Shown here in pieces: positions 39,765 through 50,399 of a stretch of DNA of 64,000 nt. The translations under genes were made by a program, and so were the position numbers. Under the pieces are notes generated by a model, which did not search any database, was not told where the DNA came from, and saw nothing but the letters and a program-made list of their open reading frames with translations. The DNA comes from Candidatus Rickettsia kotlanii. Its GTDB lineage: Bacteria > Pseudomonadota > Alphaproteobacteria > Rickettsiales > Rickettsiaceae. The first letter of the stretch is position 1; each line of letters begins with the position of its first letter. The DNA lies in the NCBI GenBank assembly GCA_030295365.1, contig AP027062.1, positions 950,001 to 1,014,000 of the forward strand, written 5' to 3'.

Positions 39765-40197
39765 ATGAAAAAATATTTTTTAAGATTTCTACTTATCCTA
39801 TCTATATTATTGACTTTTAATTCTTTTGCTAGTGTTACTATCGTACCTGTCAATATAGAGATAAACAAAGATAATAGAATAGCAGCTATGACGGAATAAT
39901 GATTATGCGCCTAAAAAGTTTCAATTAATTCTTTTAAAGCGTACATATAAAAATGGTATAGAAGAATATAAAGAAACTAAAGATTTAGTGGCCACTCCGG
40001 TAACATTTACCTTAATGATGGTAAAATACAATTGATACGGGTAGCTTTAAAAAACACACAGAATTATTCTACTAAAGCAAAAGACTATAGAATTTTTATA
40101 AAAGAATTACCTCGTAGAGTGAAGTTAGAGAATAGTGTTACCTCCAACGTAGATCTTGTTATCCAGCATAGTATACCTATAACAATATCAGGTTAAA
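39765..40197 (+). pseudogene. Decayed pilus periplasmic chaperone (PapD/CsuC-like)
   Basis: ATG 39765 starts a signal peptide (MKKYFLRFLLILSILLTFNS) followed by SVTIVPVNIEINKDNR, the first strand of a PapD-like chaperone, then a double stop near 39897. Other frames continue with KFQLILLKRTYKNGIEEYKE, then KIQLIRVALKNTQNYSTKAK and DYRIFIKELP, the conserved chaperone segment (family RvaL.n....YRlfieElP). At least two frameshifts. Four bases separate it from the intact subunit gene. Confidence 0.8.
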
Positions 40198-42375
40198 AAT
40201 CTTTAAAACTAAATAAATTAAAGCAATGTGCTTTTTGAATACAATAATATCAGTTTTATAGGTATTATTTTTTTATACCGAAATAATTCCTCTTGAAGAT
40301 ATAGAACATTTTGATGTTCAAGAAGATTATCTTAAGCAGGGTTTAGTGAATTATCATGATACTGCATATATTAATTTAGATTTGCTTGAGGGTACTAAAG
40401 ATGATTTAAACTTTGAGAATTTAGATTTAAATATTACTTTTCCAGCGGGAAAAATGCAAACTCAATCATTTGATGCTTTGGGTGGTCCTATAAAGAACGT
40501 CGATACTAAACTTATTAGTGGGGTATATTTAAACTATGATGTGACTCTTAGTCCAAATGATGATATTAATTATTTAACCAGAGTAGAGGAACTCAATTAT
40601 TGCACTGACAACGGTGTATATAGTTATAGTTTCTTATTTCAAACTGAAGCCGTTAAATCAAATTTTTCTAAAATCACAAATAAAAAACCAAAATAAATTT
40701 ACACATTTAGACACAAATTGTTGGACATATGAGAATATGGATAAGATTACTAATTGGCAGGTAGGGGGGATAGCATAATTAAAGTATCTTCTTGATCTAA
40801 TTCAACTAGATTTGCCGGTATTCAGTATGCTACTAATTTTGCAGTTAGACCGAATTTAGTTACCTATACGTTACTGGATTTTGGGGAAAAATCAGAACTT
40901 CCAAGCAGTATAGAGATATTTTTAAATAGTATACCTATATATAATGCTAAAGCTCATATGGGGGATTTTGATATAACCAATATTCCGGTTATCACCGGTA
41001 GAGGTTAATTTAATAGTTAAAACGCAAGATATAATCGGTAAAGTTCAGACAATTACTATTCCTTATTATGGCATCACCGAGTTTATTACGTCCCGGGCTT
41101 TCACATTTCTCTTACGAAGCAGCTTTTCAAAGACAAGATTTTACTATATATAACAATGCTGATAAATATTTAGTTCTAAATACTGATTATATGCTTGGTA
41201 TGAATGATTATTTAACAAGCGGCGGACATTTTGAATTTTTAAAAAATCATGAAGCAGTAGTGGTAACTAATAATTTAAAAATCAGAAATTTTAGCATTAT
41301 AGATATTTCAACTGCAAATAATATCAAAATTTCGGTTGCTCTCAAAGAATTAATCGCGGCTATACTTATGAATCGGAATATTTTGATATTAATAGTAATT
41401 ATCAGGACGTATATCACTATCCCGATAAAATTTTCTCAAGTTTCAATTATCAGATTTCATAGCTGCGGTAATACTGATTTTGGTAATATAAGTGTTAATT
41501 TTTAATCTTTTGTCGTAAATAACACAATACAAAAAGGTAAACGCTCAAATATATATTATCATCAACTTATCAAAGAAATATTACTAAAAAAGGTTTCTTA
41601 AGTTTTACTATAGGTACCGATTTATATCAAAATAAATATCATACGAAGTAACTTGGTGTTTCCTTGCCAATTACTTCAAATATGGGATGGGGATATAATG
41701 CTAATCTGATCAAAGCTAAAGCTACAAATTACAATGTACAAGTTAACCGTAACGGTAAAAATAATGATATTGGAGTTTATCTGCAGAAAAATGATACCGC
41801 AATAATGAAACAGTTTAATATCAAAGGAGGAATTTTCTCTATTGATAAAAGCTATTATGCGACAAGACCTAACGGAGATCTTACTTTGATTAAAGTAAAT
41901 AGTTTAAAGAATATCGGAGTTTATAATAATCTATTAGCGGGTGATACCGATGATAAAGGTAAAATGCTTGTACCTAACTTAACACCATATGTTCCTTCCA
42001 AAATAAGACTAGACGATGAAAATCTACCTCTTAATACAGAGTTTGCAGAAATTGCTTTGAAATTTGCTCCAAAAACAAAATCAGTGATATTATTAGACTT
42101 TAATATTAAAATAATTAAAAGCATTGAAATGACAGTATTTGATAGTAATAAACATTTGATTCCATTTGATAGTACGTGAGTATAGATGGAGAAATATTTG
42201 TAGGCTATGACAGTAAGATATATATAATAATGATATTAAAGATCTTGAAGTATTAAACGATTCTATTTGTGACGAGAATGAGGAGAATAATAAATGCTGT
42301 CATTTTAGTGTACCGGTTAATAGAGATATAAATAACCCTGTAATTGATTTAGGCGAAGTAATATGCAAACGAAGG
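40198..42375 (+). pseudogene. Decayed outer-membrane usher (FimD/CsuD-like)
   Basis: Open pieces in order: 40346-40696 (YINLDLLEGTKDDLNFENLD, usher N-terminal domain), about 40805-41008 (FAVRPNLVTYTLLDFGEKSE then LPSSIEIFLNSIPIY, the plug-region signature), 41068-41505, 41664-42179 (MGWGYNANLIKAKATNYNVQ barrel strands, then NLTPYVPSKIRLDDENLPLN, the end of the barrel), and a C-terminal piece through EIFVGYDSKIYI to about 42375. More than four frameshifts break it. A family C-type palindrome interrupts the 3' flank at 42415. Confidence 0.8.
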
Positions 42376-42412
42376 TCTTATTGTTACTCCTGTGTGGACT
42401 AAAAAACGCTCC

Positions 42413-42447
42413 GTTGTCATGCCGTGGTCATAGCCACGGTATGACAA
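42413..42447. repeat. Short palindrome in the pilus locus
   Basis: GTTGTCATGCCGTGGTCATA then GCCACGGTATGACAA: complementary arms (TTGTCATGCCGTGGT/GCCACGGTATGACAA with minor mismatch) between the usher and the second subunit. Confidence 0.65.
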
Positions 42448-42496
42448 ATACTTTTTAAGCAATGTCAAGAAATCAATAATAATATTATTAATCAAC

Positions 42497-42915
42497 ATGA
42501 TTATATCAGGCAATGCTATGGCGTTACTTGCAACATGTAATTCGTCAGTTTTAACCGTAAATTCCGGTAGTTTTAATGTCGGTGCCGTTAGCACAACTTC
42601 CGTTACTTATAGTGCTTTATTATCACTACTTGTTAGCTATACCATAACTTTTAGTACGAGAGCTGCTAATATTTATAACCCAAGAAATATGATTAATGGG
42701 ATACGTAAGCTGAATTATTATTTGTATAAAGATACCGGTATGCTGGTTTTACTCAAATCCTCGGTAATAGTAGTACTGTAGTAACATTTACCGATAGCTA
42801 TACACTAGGTCTTGAACCGGTCACAAAAAACTATACCGTATATGCACACCTGCCGTCACAACCTCTTGCTGCTACCGGCACGTTTCAAGACACTATTACC
42901 GTAACCCAGCCATAG
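42497..42915 (+). pseudogene. Second SCPU-domain pilin subunit, frameshifted
   Basis: 42497-42781 reads MALLATCNSSVLTVNSGSFN then VGAVSTTSVTYSALLSLLVS and NPRNMINGIRKLNYYLYKD. A frame change near 42740 gives GFTQILGNSSTVVTFTDSYT, YTVYAHLPSQPLAATGTFQD and TITVTQP with a stop at 42915. The parts form one SCPU domain (family Y.L..D......WG......G.y.DTitVtv). The signal peptide is damaged too. It closes the chaperone-usher locus. Confidence 0.75.
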
Positions 42916-43136
42916 AGCTATATAATAAAAAATCTTTAAAATCAAAATTCTTCAGCCTAGATTCTAACTTTGTTGCTTGCATGGATTGACTCCTAGGGTG
43001 CTAGACATTGCTGTCCGGTATTATGAAGTTATATTTTTATTATAATATCAAAAACAATTTAAGTTTTATATTACTATAACTACATTTAGTATTTGGTAGT
43101 TACTTAATATTTTTAACTTAAATAAAGGTTAAATTT

Positions 43137-43497
43137 ATGAAAAATGAAGAATAACACAATCAACTAACTCCAAAACATGGTCGAATAATATTCCAGCTTT
43201 ACACAATGAAACAAGTTTGTGTAGATAAGAAGCTAATAGATGAAGAGTGGAAACTGAATGAAACAGGGGAACCGCTACCACTAGATAGGCATATTCTTAA
43301 TAGTGGGCGTACAGATGATACAGATTGGGTAAATGCTACACTAATGAAGAAATAAGAGCGGAATTAAAAGATCCAACGTTTAACTGGATAACCTGTGCAG
43401 TAGCCGACACACCACGTTTGTTGCATCGTTTATTGTTGAATATAAGGATGAGGTTACAGCGATAGGTCTTAATACGAATGATGGAGAATATCTTTAA
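43137..43497 (+). pseudogene. Unidentified gene remnant upstream of nrdA
   Basis: Plus-strand pieces read MKQVCVDKKLIDEEWKLNET then GEPLPLDRHILNSGRTDDTD, followed after a shift by NEEIRAELKDPTFNWITCAV. I do not recognise them. The rest of the 42916-43857 gap holds repeat-like sequence around 43500-43640 and the nrdA leader. Confidence 0.35.
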
Positions 43498-43813
43498 CGT
43501 TATTCCTGCATAGATAAGGTCTTATTGCATGGATCAGTTTTTTTTCTGTTATGCTGTAACTTGATCATGAGATGACATAGATAGAATTGATCCTTAAACT
43601 TATGTCTACACGAAAATGTAACCAGGCACCACGCAACATTGCCTTACTTCCACAAGATAAGACTGCTTGTGCCTTAAGAAAGTATAATATTTTAAAAACT
43701 ATTCTATATTAGTAATCGCAAGTGATTTGTGTCAAGCAAAAAATCTCAAAAAAAAATAAATATTTATATTGAATAAATTATTATTCTCGTGTCTACTTAG
43801 GTGAAGATTCTAT

Positions 43814-43829
43814 ACACTGAATATGGTGT
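43814..43829. promoter_or_regulatory. Candidate NrdR-like box before nrdA
   Basis: ACACTGAATATGGTGT has the ACAC...GTGT ends and 16-base length of NrdR boxes and agrees at 13 of 16 positions with the usual acaCwAtATaTwGtgt form. It lies 28 bases before the nrdA ATG. A second box at the normal helical spacing is not evident, so this is tentative. Confidence 0.35.
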
Positions 43830-43857
43830 CATTTTTTCAAAATAAGCATTATAAATA

Positions 43858-45708
43858 ATGCCTACAACCCCCTTAGTACCTATAATGAACACGCTTAAAA
43901 AAAATAAATTTCAAATAACTATAAATAACAACCATAACAATTTACTTACTCCTTTCGGTAAAGCTATTCTGCGAGATCGATATCTTATGAAAGGTGAGGA
44001 TTTTCAAGATTTATTTGCAAGAGTTTCTAGTTATTATGCCGAAAATAAACAGCATGCTCAGAAGTTATATGAATATATGAGTAAAATGTGGTTTATGCCA
44101 GCAACACCAATCTTAAGTAACGGCGGAACGGATAGGGGGCTTCCTATTTCATGCTTCTTGAATGAAACCGATGATAGCTTAGACGATATAGTAAATTTAT
44201 GGATAGAAAATGTTTGGCTTGCTGCACGCGGTGGCGGGATTGGCAGTTATTGGGGTAATGTTCGTGCTATTAATGAAGGGATTCGTGATAAAGGTCATTC
44301 ATCCGGTATTATACCGTTTATTAAAGTAATGGATTCTATGACTCTTGCTATTTCGCAAGGTTCTATTAGACGAGGTTCATCGGCTGTATATTTGCCTATT
44401 AATCACCCTGAAATTGAAGAATTTATCGATATAAGACGTCCGACAGGTGGGGATGTTAACCGTAAAGCTCTTAATATTCATCACGGTATAGCTATAACCG
44501 ATGAATTTATGAAAGCAGTTGAAAACAATACGGATTTTGATCTTGTTAGTCCTGCTACCAAAAAAGTCGTAAATAAAGTTAGAGCAAGAGATTTATGGGT
44601 TAAGTTATTAACTACTAGAATAGAAACAGGTGAGCCTTACTTGTTATTTATCGATAGTGTTAATAAATCTATCCCTGAACATCATAAAAAATTAGGGCTT
44701 CAAGTTAAAATGTCTAATCTTTGTAGCGAGATTACATTGCCGACGGGAATTGACCATCTAGGAAAGTCAAGAACTGCTGTTTGCTGCCTTTCCTCTTTAA
44801 ATTTAGAGTATTACGAAGAGTGGAAAGATGATAAAGAATTTATCCATTCTATTATGTTGTTCCTTGATAATGTTTTAGAAGACTTTATTAATAAAGCACC
44901 GGATACTATGGCAAGAGCTAAATATTCGGCTTTACGTGAGCGAAGCGTTGGACTTGGTGTAATGGGCTTCCACTCATTTTTGCAAATAAAAAAAATACCG
45001 ATAGAATCGGTTATGGCAAAAGTTTGGAATAAAAAAATATTTGAATATATATCTGCTGAAACTGATAAAGCCTCAATAGAAATTGGTAAAGAAAAAGGAG
45101 CATGTCCTGATGCTCTAGATGCAGGAAGTAATGAACGATTTAGCAATAAAACCGCAATAGCACCTACCGCTTCAATTTCGGTAATAGCAGGTAATGCCTC
45201 ACCCGGAATAGAGCCGTTTGCCGCTAATAGCTTTGTACAAAAGACTTTAACCGGTTCTTTTAACGTGCGTAACAAACATTTAGAAAAGTTATTAGAGGAG
45301 AAAGGATTTAATAATGATCAAGTTTGGTCTTCGATTGCAACACATGAAGGATCAGTACAACATTTAACATTTTTATCTGAAGAAGAAAAACAGGTTTTCA
45401 AAACCGCTTACGAAATTGATCAGAATTGGCTAATTGAACTGGCAAGCGATCGTACTCCTTACATTACGCAGGCACAATCTTTAAACATCTTTTTACGGGG
45501 AAATGTTAGTAAGAAATATTTAAATAATATTCATTTTAAAGCCTGGACACAAGGAGTAAAAAGTTTATATTACTGTAGATCGACATCAATACAGCGAGCC
45601 GATAAGGTCTCGCATGACGTATTAAAGGCCGATTTTAAAGATTTAGAAGAACAAAACGATAAGTTAGCAGAAGCCGATAACTACGAAGAATGCTTAGCTT
45701 GTCAGTAA
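43858..45708 (+). CDS. nrdA: Ribonucleoside-diphosphate reductase alpha subunit (short form)
   Basis: Catalytic subunit of class Ia ribonucleotide reductase, making dNDPs from NDPs. The 616 residues begin almost at once with the RNR core (LLTPFGKAILRDRYLMKGED) and lack the ATP-cone of about 90 residues found at the start of E. coli NrdA. Cys99 in PISCFLNE, the thiyl cysteine in SNLCSEITLP and the partner cysteine in TAVCCLSSLNLE are present, as are KSLYYCRS (radical-transfer tyrosines) and the C-terminal redox pair Cys612/Cys615 (ECLACQ). Without the cone, overall dATP inhibition is unlikely. The start may instead be ATG 43885, nine codons later. nrdB follows after a transposase remnant. Confidence 0.93.
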   Translation: MPTTPLVPIMNTLKKNKFQITINNNHNNLLTPFGKAILRDRYLMKGEDFQDLFARVSSYYAENKQHAQKLYEYMSKMWFMPATPILSNGGTDRGLPISCFLNETDDSLDDIVNLWIENVWLAARGGGIGSYWGNVRAINEGIRDKGHSSGIIPFIKVMDSMTLAISQGSIRRGSSAVYLPINHPEIEEFIDIRRPTGGDVNRKALNIHHGIAITDEFMKAVENNTDFDLVSPATKKVVNKVRARDLWVKLLTTRIETGEPYLLFIDSVNKSIPEHHKKLGLQVKMSNLCSEITLPTGIDHLGKSRTAVCCLSSLNLEYYEEWKDDKEFIHSIMLFLDNVLEDFINKAPDTMARAKYSALRERSVGLGVMGFHSFLQIKKIPIESVMAKVWNKKIFEYISAETDKASIEIGKEKGACPDALDAGSNERFSNKTAIAPTASISVIAGNASPGIEPFAANSFVQKTLTGSFNVRNKHLEKLLEEKGFNNDQVWSSIATHEGSVQHLTFLSEEEKQVFKTAYEIDQNWLIELASDRTPYITQAQSLNIFLRGNVSKKYLNNIHFKAWTQGVKSLYYCRSTSIQRADKVSHDVLKADFKDLEEQNDKLAEADNYEECLACQ

Positions 45709-45712
45709 GTAT

Positions 45713-46340
45713 AATATAATTACGCAAAGATATTTAGAATATTTAGACCCAATAAATGATGTAGCATTTAAAAAATTGACGGATAAAACAAGGTGACTAA
45801 GCTTTCTCAATAATATTATGGAAGAGTTGAAGATTGTTGACCTTGAATATATTTCAAACGAACAAGCGCCGGATTTAGGGCGAAATAAAAGGAATATAGT
45901 AGACGTAAAAGTTAGAGATAACTCTGGCAATATGCATCAACTTAAATGTTTGTCTTACGTATTTGTTGAATTAGATAAATAAGAAAAAGAAGCAGATGAG
46001 TTAGAAAGCTGAGAAGATGATTGGTTATATATGATGGCTAAATTCGATAGAACAAAAGAACCCCCGCAACATATAAAAGATGAAAACAGCATTATCAGTT
46101 TATAAAACTATTGAATAATTTAACTGAAGCGAAGCAGAATATAGATAATTATATTAAAGCGATGCTTTCTACTCAAATGAAAGAGTTAAATCAAAAAAGT
46201 AAATATAATGAGGGGGGAAGCTGAGGGTATTGAAATAGTAAAAGAAATGTTAGCGGATAATGAACTGATAGAGGAAATAATTAAATATACTAAGCTTTCA
46301 AAAGAAGAAATAGAAAAATTAAAAGAAGAAAAATTATGTC
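45713..46340 (+). pseudogene. Decayed PD-(D/E)XK nuclease family transposase (Rpn/PDDEXK type)
   Basis: Reads RYLEYLDPINDVAFKKL then [36 protein letters not shown] (the acidic-x-lysine nuclease motif region), [20 protein letters not shown], and ends with [20 protein letters not shown] and [15 protein letters not shown]. Stops and frame changes break it in at least four places. The last piece (from 46208) runs into the nrdB start in another frame. It is inserted between nrdA and nrdB. Confidence 0.8.
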
Positions 46341-47319
46341 GCTACTTGATGCAAGTCCAATTTATAAACCGTTTTCATATCCATGGGCATATGAAGCTTG
46401 GCATACTCAACAAAAAATTCATTGGCTACCGGAAGAAGTACCGCTTGCCGATGATGTTAAAGATTGGAAATATAACTTAACTCCAGGGGAAAAACATCTA
46501 TTAACACAAATATTTCGTTTTTTTACACAGGCAGATATTGAAGTGAATAATTGCTATATGAAGCATTATTCACGAGTATTTAAACCGACTGAAATATTAA
46601 TGATGTTATCAGCATTTTCTAATATGGAAACAGTACATATCGCGGCATATTCACATTTACTTGATACTGTAGGTATGCCGGAAGTAGAATATTCAGCATT
46701 TCTTAAATATAAGGAAATGAAAGACAAGTATGATTATATGCAGCAATTCGGAGTGGATGCCAAAGAAGATATAGCAACTACACTCGCAGTATTTGGGGCT
46801 TTTACTGAAGGATTACAGCTATTTGCTTCTTTTGCGATCATGCTTAATTTCCCTCGTTTTAATAAAATGAAAGGTATGGGACAGATTATTGCTTGGTCAG
46901 TGCGTGATGAAACACTTCATACTAATTCAATTATTACTCTGTTTAAGACTTTTGTAAGAGAGAACCCTGAAGTTTGGACAGAAACTTTACGTAAACGTAT
47001 TTATGAAGCTTGTACGACTATTGTACATTTTGAAGATGCCTTTATTGAACTTGCTTTTGAAGTTGGCGGTATTGAGGGATTAACGGCATATGAAGTAAGA
47101 CAATATATTCGTTATATTGCCGACCGTCGTTTAATGCAGCTAGGACTCAAAGATGTATATTTGGTAAATCATAACCCCCTTCCTTGGCTTGATGAAATGC
47201 TAAACGGAGTCGAACATGCGAACTTTTTTGAAAATAGAGCAACTGAATATTCAAAAGCAGCGACTACCGGTTCATGGGAAGAGGTATTCATTGAGATGGA
47301 CGCCAAAAGCAGAGGCTAA
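46336..47319 (+). CDS. nrdB: Ribonucleoside-diphosphate reductase beta subunit
   Basis: Small subunit that carries the di-iron centre and tyrosyl radical. The 327 residues match the family. Asp67 (TQADIEV), Glu98, His101 and the radical Tyr105 ([13 protein letters not shown]) are all present, as are the later ligands in [14 protein letters not shown] and DETLHTNS. The ATG at 46336 lies in an AAAAATT context with no strong ribosome site, inside the tail of the dead transposase. The subunit should pair with NrdA at 43858. Confidence 0.94.
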   Translation: MSLLDASPIYKPFSYPWAYEAWHTQQKIHWLPEEVPLADDVKDWKYNLTPGEKHLLTQIFRFFTQADIEVNNCYMKHYSRVFKPTEILMMLSAFSNMETVHIAAYSHLLDTVGMPEVEYSAFLKYKEMKDKYDYMQQFGVDAKEDIATTLAVFGAFTEGLQLFASFAIMLNFPRFNKMKGMGQIIAWSVRDETLHTNSIITLFKTFVRENPEVWTETLRKRIYEACTTIVHFEDAFIELAFEVGGIEGLTAYEVRQYIRYIADRRLMQLGLKDVYLVNHNPLPWLDEMLNGVEHANFFENRATEYSKAATTGSWEEVFIEMDAKSRG

Positions 47320-47474
47320 ATAATATACTCAGATAGCACTTGAAAAATTAGCATCCATGTTTTTGTAAGTCTTCGGATGCTGAACATGTTGTGTCGAAGT
47401 ATACATATTAATAACAATAATAACAAAAAATTAAAAATATCTGATCTTTATTTTTAAAAATTTCGAGTAATTTT

Positions 47475-50354
47475 ATGGTTATAATAAATAATAAAAAAAA
47501 TAATAAAAACTATCAAAAAGTTGTAGAACAAGTTTTATCTTCTTCTAAAGCTAATCAAGTACTAAAGAGTGCAATTCAGGACTTATCATCTTCAAAGAGT
47601 ATAAGTTTAAGAACGATGTTACTCGGAGCAAGATTTATTTTAACTAATCCTGTAAATACTTATAATCTTGTTAAGCTTGCTAAGTCTTCTAAGATATACC
47701 TTGATCCGGAATTTCAAAAATCACTTTTTAACAAATCTCCAATATGGGAATTTTTAAAAAAACATTCGGATGATTTGCCTAAAATAGGTCAAATCTTAGC
47801 AAATGCGGGCTTTAGAGAATTTCAAGATAAGAGTGCTTTAGATAAAAAGGGACTCGAAATACTAAAAGAATGTTTTAAAAATGAACAAGTACTTAAAAAA
47901 CTTCAAGAAATTGCAGTTGAAGTAAAGCAAGAGCAACCGGACTGGAATAAAGTGACTTCTAGAACTTTAGATATGCTGGTTACCGATAAAAACTTCCAAA
48001 AATTCTTTAACGAAAAGAGTGAAGATATTACGCAATACATACGTACAGGAGCAACTGAAATACTTCCAAGCGATTATATAAAAACTTTTGATGATATATT
48101 ACAAAAACCTGAAAACAAAAATTTATTAAAAATATTTAATGAATATCCTGATTTTAAGCAAGAACTGGCTAAAAATATAAACAATCCTAATACTCTAAAA
48201 AGATTTAATAAGTTATCTCCTGAAAAACAAATAATTATTGAAAATTTCTTAGAAGAAGCAAAAGAACAAGCTAAACCTTTCTTAAAAGAACATTTTGAAA
48301 CTTACAAAATTGATCTTAATATTTTAGATATTATTCCTGCTTTATTAAATAAAATGCCTGAGATAAAAGAGATTTTTGATACTCTTAATGCTCCAAATCA
48401 AGGTATAATGATATCTCTTGAGAAATCCTTAGAAATGGTAGCTAGTGATGATAAATTAAAAAGTTTTTTTGCTAATAATAAAACAATCATACCAAATATT
48501 GCTTTAGGTATTATTGAAAATACTCCTAGCGTACAAAGCATAACAAAAGAATATAATTTTGATAAACAAATACTTAATATTGTAGGCGAAGTTATGTCAA
48601 AACCGGACATTGCTTATGAGATTATTGTAAACTTAAATAAAGGCGATTATATGAGTTTAACCGGTAATATAATCTCCGCCCTTAATGATCCTTCATTTAA
48701 ATTAAAAGATATATTAGTAGAGCAAAGTAAAGAAGGTCTATTTGATAATTTAATTACAGGAGTTTTGGAACAAGATGCAAAAAATAGCCAAACTATAAAA
48801 CAACAGCTTATAAATTACGGTCTGGACGCGAGTGATATTACAAAGCTAACGAGCGTAATGCCTATATTACTTGATAAATCTGAATCATTAAAAAAGGTTT
48901 TTCAAGATTTTATTAAAGGTGATTATATGGGGATGGCAAAAAAGTTAATAGCTTTAACTAAAGACAAGCCTGAAATTAAAAAGTATTTAAACAATAATAG
49001 AGAAATATTTGCAAGTATTTTAGATAAAACTTTAGTAGAAATACCAGGTATAAATAGTCTTGATAAAAAAGAATTATATAATGTACTGCCATCAATGTTA
49101 AACCATCCTAATGAATTAGTTAAAGTTATAGAAGAGATTGAAAAAAGTAATTATCGTGGGGCTGCTAGTGCTATATATAATCTAGCTCAAAAAACAAATT
49201 ATTTGGAAGGGCAATTACCGAATATTATAAAAGCAGGTTTTAGCTATGCTACTGAAAAAGTAAAAGATGTATTTAGTCCACCACAAGATTTTAAAAATAA
49301 AACTATAGATGAAATTACTCTTAGAAATAATTTACATAAAATACAAAATGGAAAATTCAGCTTAGAGGGAGCTATATTAGTAGGTAATTTATCTAATATC
49401 GACTTCTCAGGCGTATCATTAAAAAATGCAGATTTAACTAAAGTAACTTCTTTAAAAGATTGTAATTTTAAAAATGTTAATTTAGCAGAGGCTAAATTAC
49501 CTGATAATTTAATGCTACTTACTGATACTTACAATCTTGACAAGGCTATCCCTCCTTTAGGACCTAAACTTATTAAAGAACAACAAACAAAATTAATTGA
49601 TAAGGCAATTGATAAAGTATTTTTACAAATACAAGCTGAAGGAAAAAGAAATGTACTTAGTAAAAAAAATTTTGTTCAACAAGTAAAAAGATTATATGAA
49701 GAAAATCAAACGATTAAAGACTATATTATAGAAAAACTAAATTCACTACCTATGAATATGGTTACTAACCTAGCTACTCCTAAAACAAATCAATATAAAC
49801 ATATTACAAATCATGTAAATTCTCCATTACAAATATTGAGCCCTTTATATGAAAATATTGCAAATAAACAAAATATTAAGAGTAATTTATTGGCAAATAT
49901 TTTAAGCGAGAAAATATCACAAAAACTTTTTGGTAAAGGTGATAATAGAGGTGAAGATTTTTACATGATGAATCAGATGCTAAAACTTATCGTTTCTGAA
50001 TATTCTAAAGAAAATCCTGATCATATAAATAATTTTTTAGAGCCAAAAAATCTAGAAAAGTTAGCAAGTAATATTGCCTCTACTTTAAAGTCTAAATCTA
50101 AATATACTGGGATAGGTACTATTACCGGTGGAATTTATTTACCAAAAGAAATCTTTAATGAACAGTTAAAAGATAATTTTAAAAATGAGTTTGAAAAAAT
50201 TAATAAATTAAATGTTTTAAAAGAAGCAAAAAATATAGTTTCAAATTTAGATAATAAAGTGCATATAATAGTAGATAATCACGATCAATCAGATACTTAT
50301 GCATCATTACCTACAAAAAGTAAACAAATGCACAGACAACTCCATAAATCTTAG
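47475..50354 (+). CDS. Large helical protein with a pentapeptide-repeat segment, 959 residues
   Basis: An intact, lysine-rich, mostly alpha-helical protein without signal peptide or membrane segment. Recurring blocks occur through residues 40-620, such as FQKSLFNKSPIWEFLKKHSD and FLKEHFETYKIDLNILDIIP, as well as several LxxxMPxLLxKxxxLKxxF-like units that look like degenerate internal repeats. Residues about 630-675 (LEGAILVGNLSNIDFSGVSL then KNADLTKVTSLKDCNFKNVN) form a short pentapeptide-repeat patch (A/N-D/L-L/F pattern). A helical, polar C-terminus follows. A Rickettsia-restricted effector or scaffold is a fair guess, not shown. A decayed copy follows it. Confidence 0.62.
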   Translation: MVIINNKKNNKNYQKVVEQVLSSSKANQVLKSAIQDLSSSKSISLRTMLLGARFILTNPVNTYNLVKLAKSSKIYLDPEFQKSLFNKSPIWEFLKKHSDDLPKIGQILANAGFREFQDKSALDKKGLEILKECFKNEQVLKKLQEIAVEVKQEQPDWNKVTSRTLDMLVTDKNFQKFFNEKSEDITQYIRTGATEILPSDYIKTFDDILQKPENKNLLKIFNEYPDFKQELAKNINNPNTLKRFNKLSPEKQIIIENFLEEAKEQAKPFLKEHFETYKIDLNILDIIPALLNKMPEIKEIFDTLNAPNQGIMISLEKSLEMVASDDKLKSFFANNKTIIPNIALGIIENTPSVQSITKEYNFDKQILNIVGEVMSKPDIAYEIIVNLNKGDYMSLTGNIISALNDPSFKLKDILVEQSKEGLFDNLITGVLEQDAKNSQTIKQQLINYGLDASDITKLTSVMPILLDKSESLKKVFQDFIKGDYMGMAKKLIALTKDKPEIKKYLNNNREIFASILDKTLVEIPGINSLDKKELYNVLPSMLNHPNELVKVIEEIEKSNYRGAASAIYNLAQKTNYLEGQLPNIIKAGFSYATEKVKDVFSPPQDFKNKTIDEITLRNNLHKIQNGKFSLEGAILVGNLSNIDFSGVSLKNADLTKVTSLKDCNFKNVNLAEAKLPDNLMLLTDTYNLDKAIPPLGPKLIKEQQTKLIDKAIDKVFLQIQAEGKRNVLSKKNFVQQVKRLYEENQTIKDYIIEKLNSLPMNMVTNLATPKTNQYKHITNHVNSPLQILSPLYENIANKQNIKSNLLANILSEKISQKLFGKGDNRGEDFYMMNQMLKLIVSEYSKENPDHINNFLEPKNLEKLASNIASTLKSKSKYTGIGTITGGIYLPKEIFNEQLKDNFKNEFEKINKLNVLKEAKNIVSNLDNKVHIIVDNHDQSDTYASLPTKSKQMHRQLHKS

Positions 50355-50399
50355 ATCAAAGTTATAAATTCCATTAAAGATATTAAATTAAAGAATTTT

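Noticed and set aside
44811-45275. 154-codon minus-strand frame within nrdA
   Set aside because: Fully inside nrdA, antisense, without ribosome site or family resemblance.
46208-46480. 90-codon plus-strand frame overlapping the nrdB start
   Set aside because: Its first third is the C-terminal end of the dead transposase; the rest is nrdB read in another frame.
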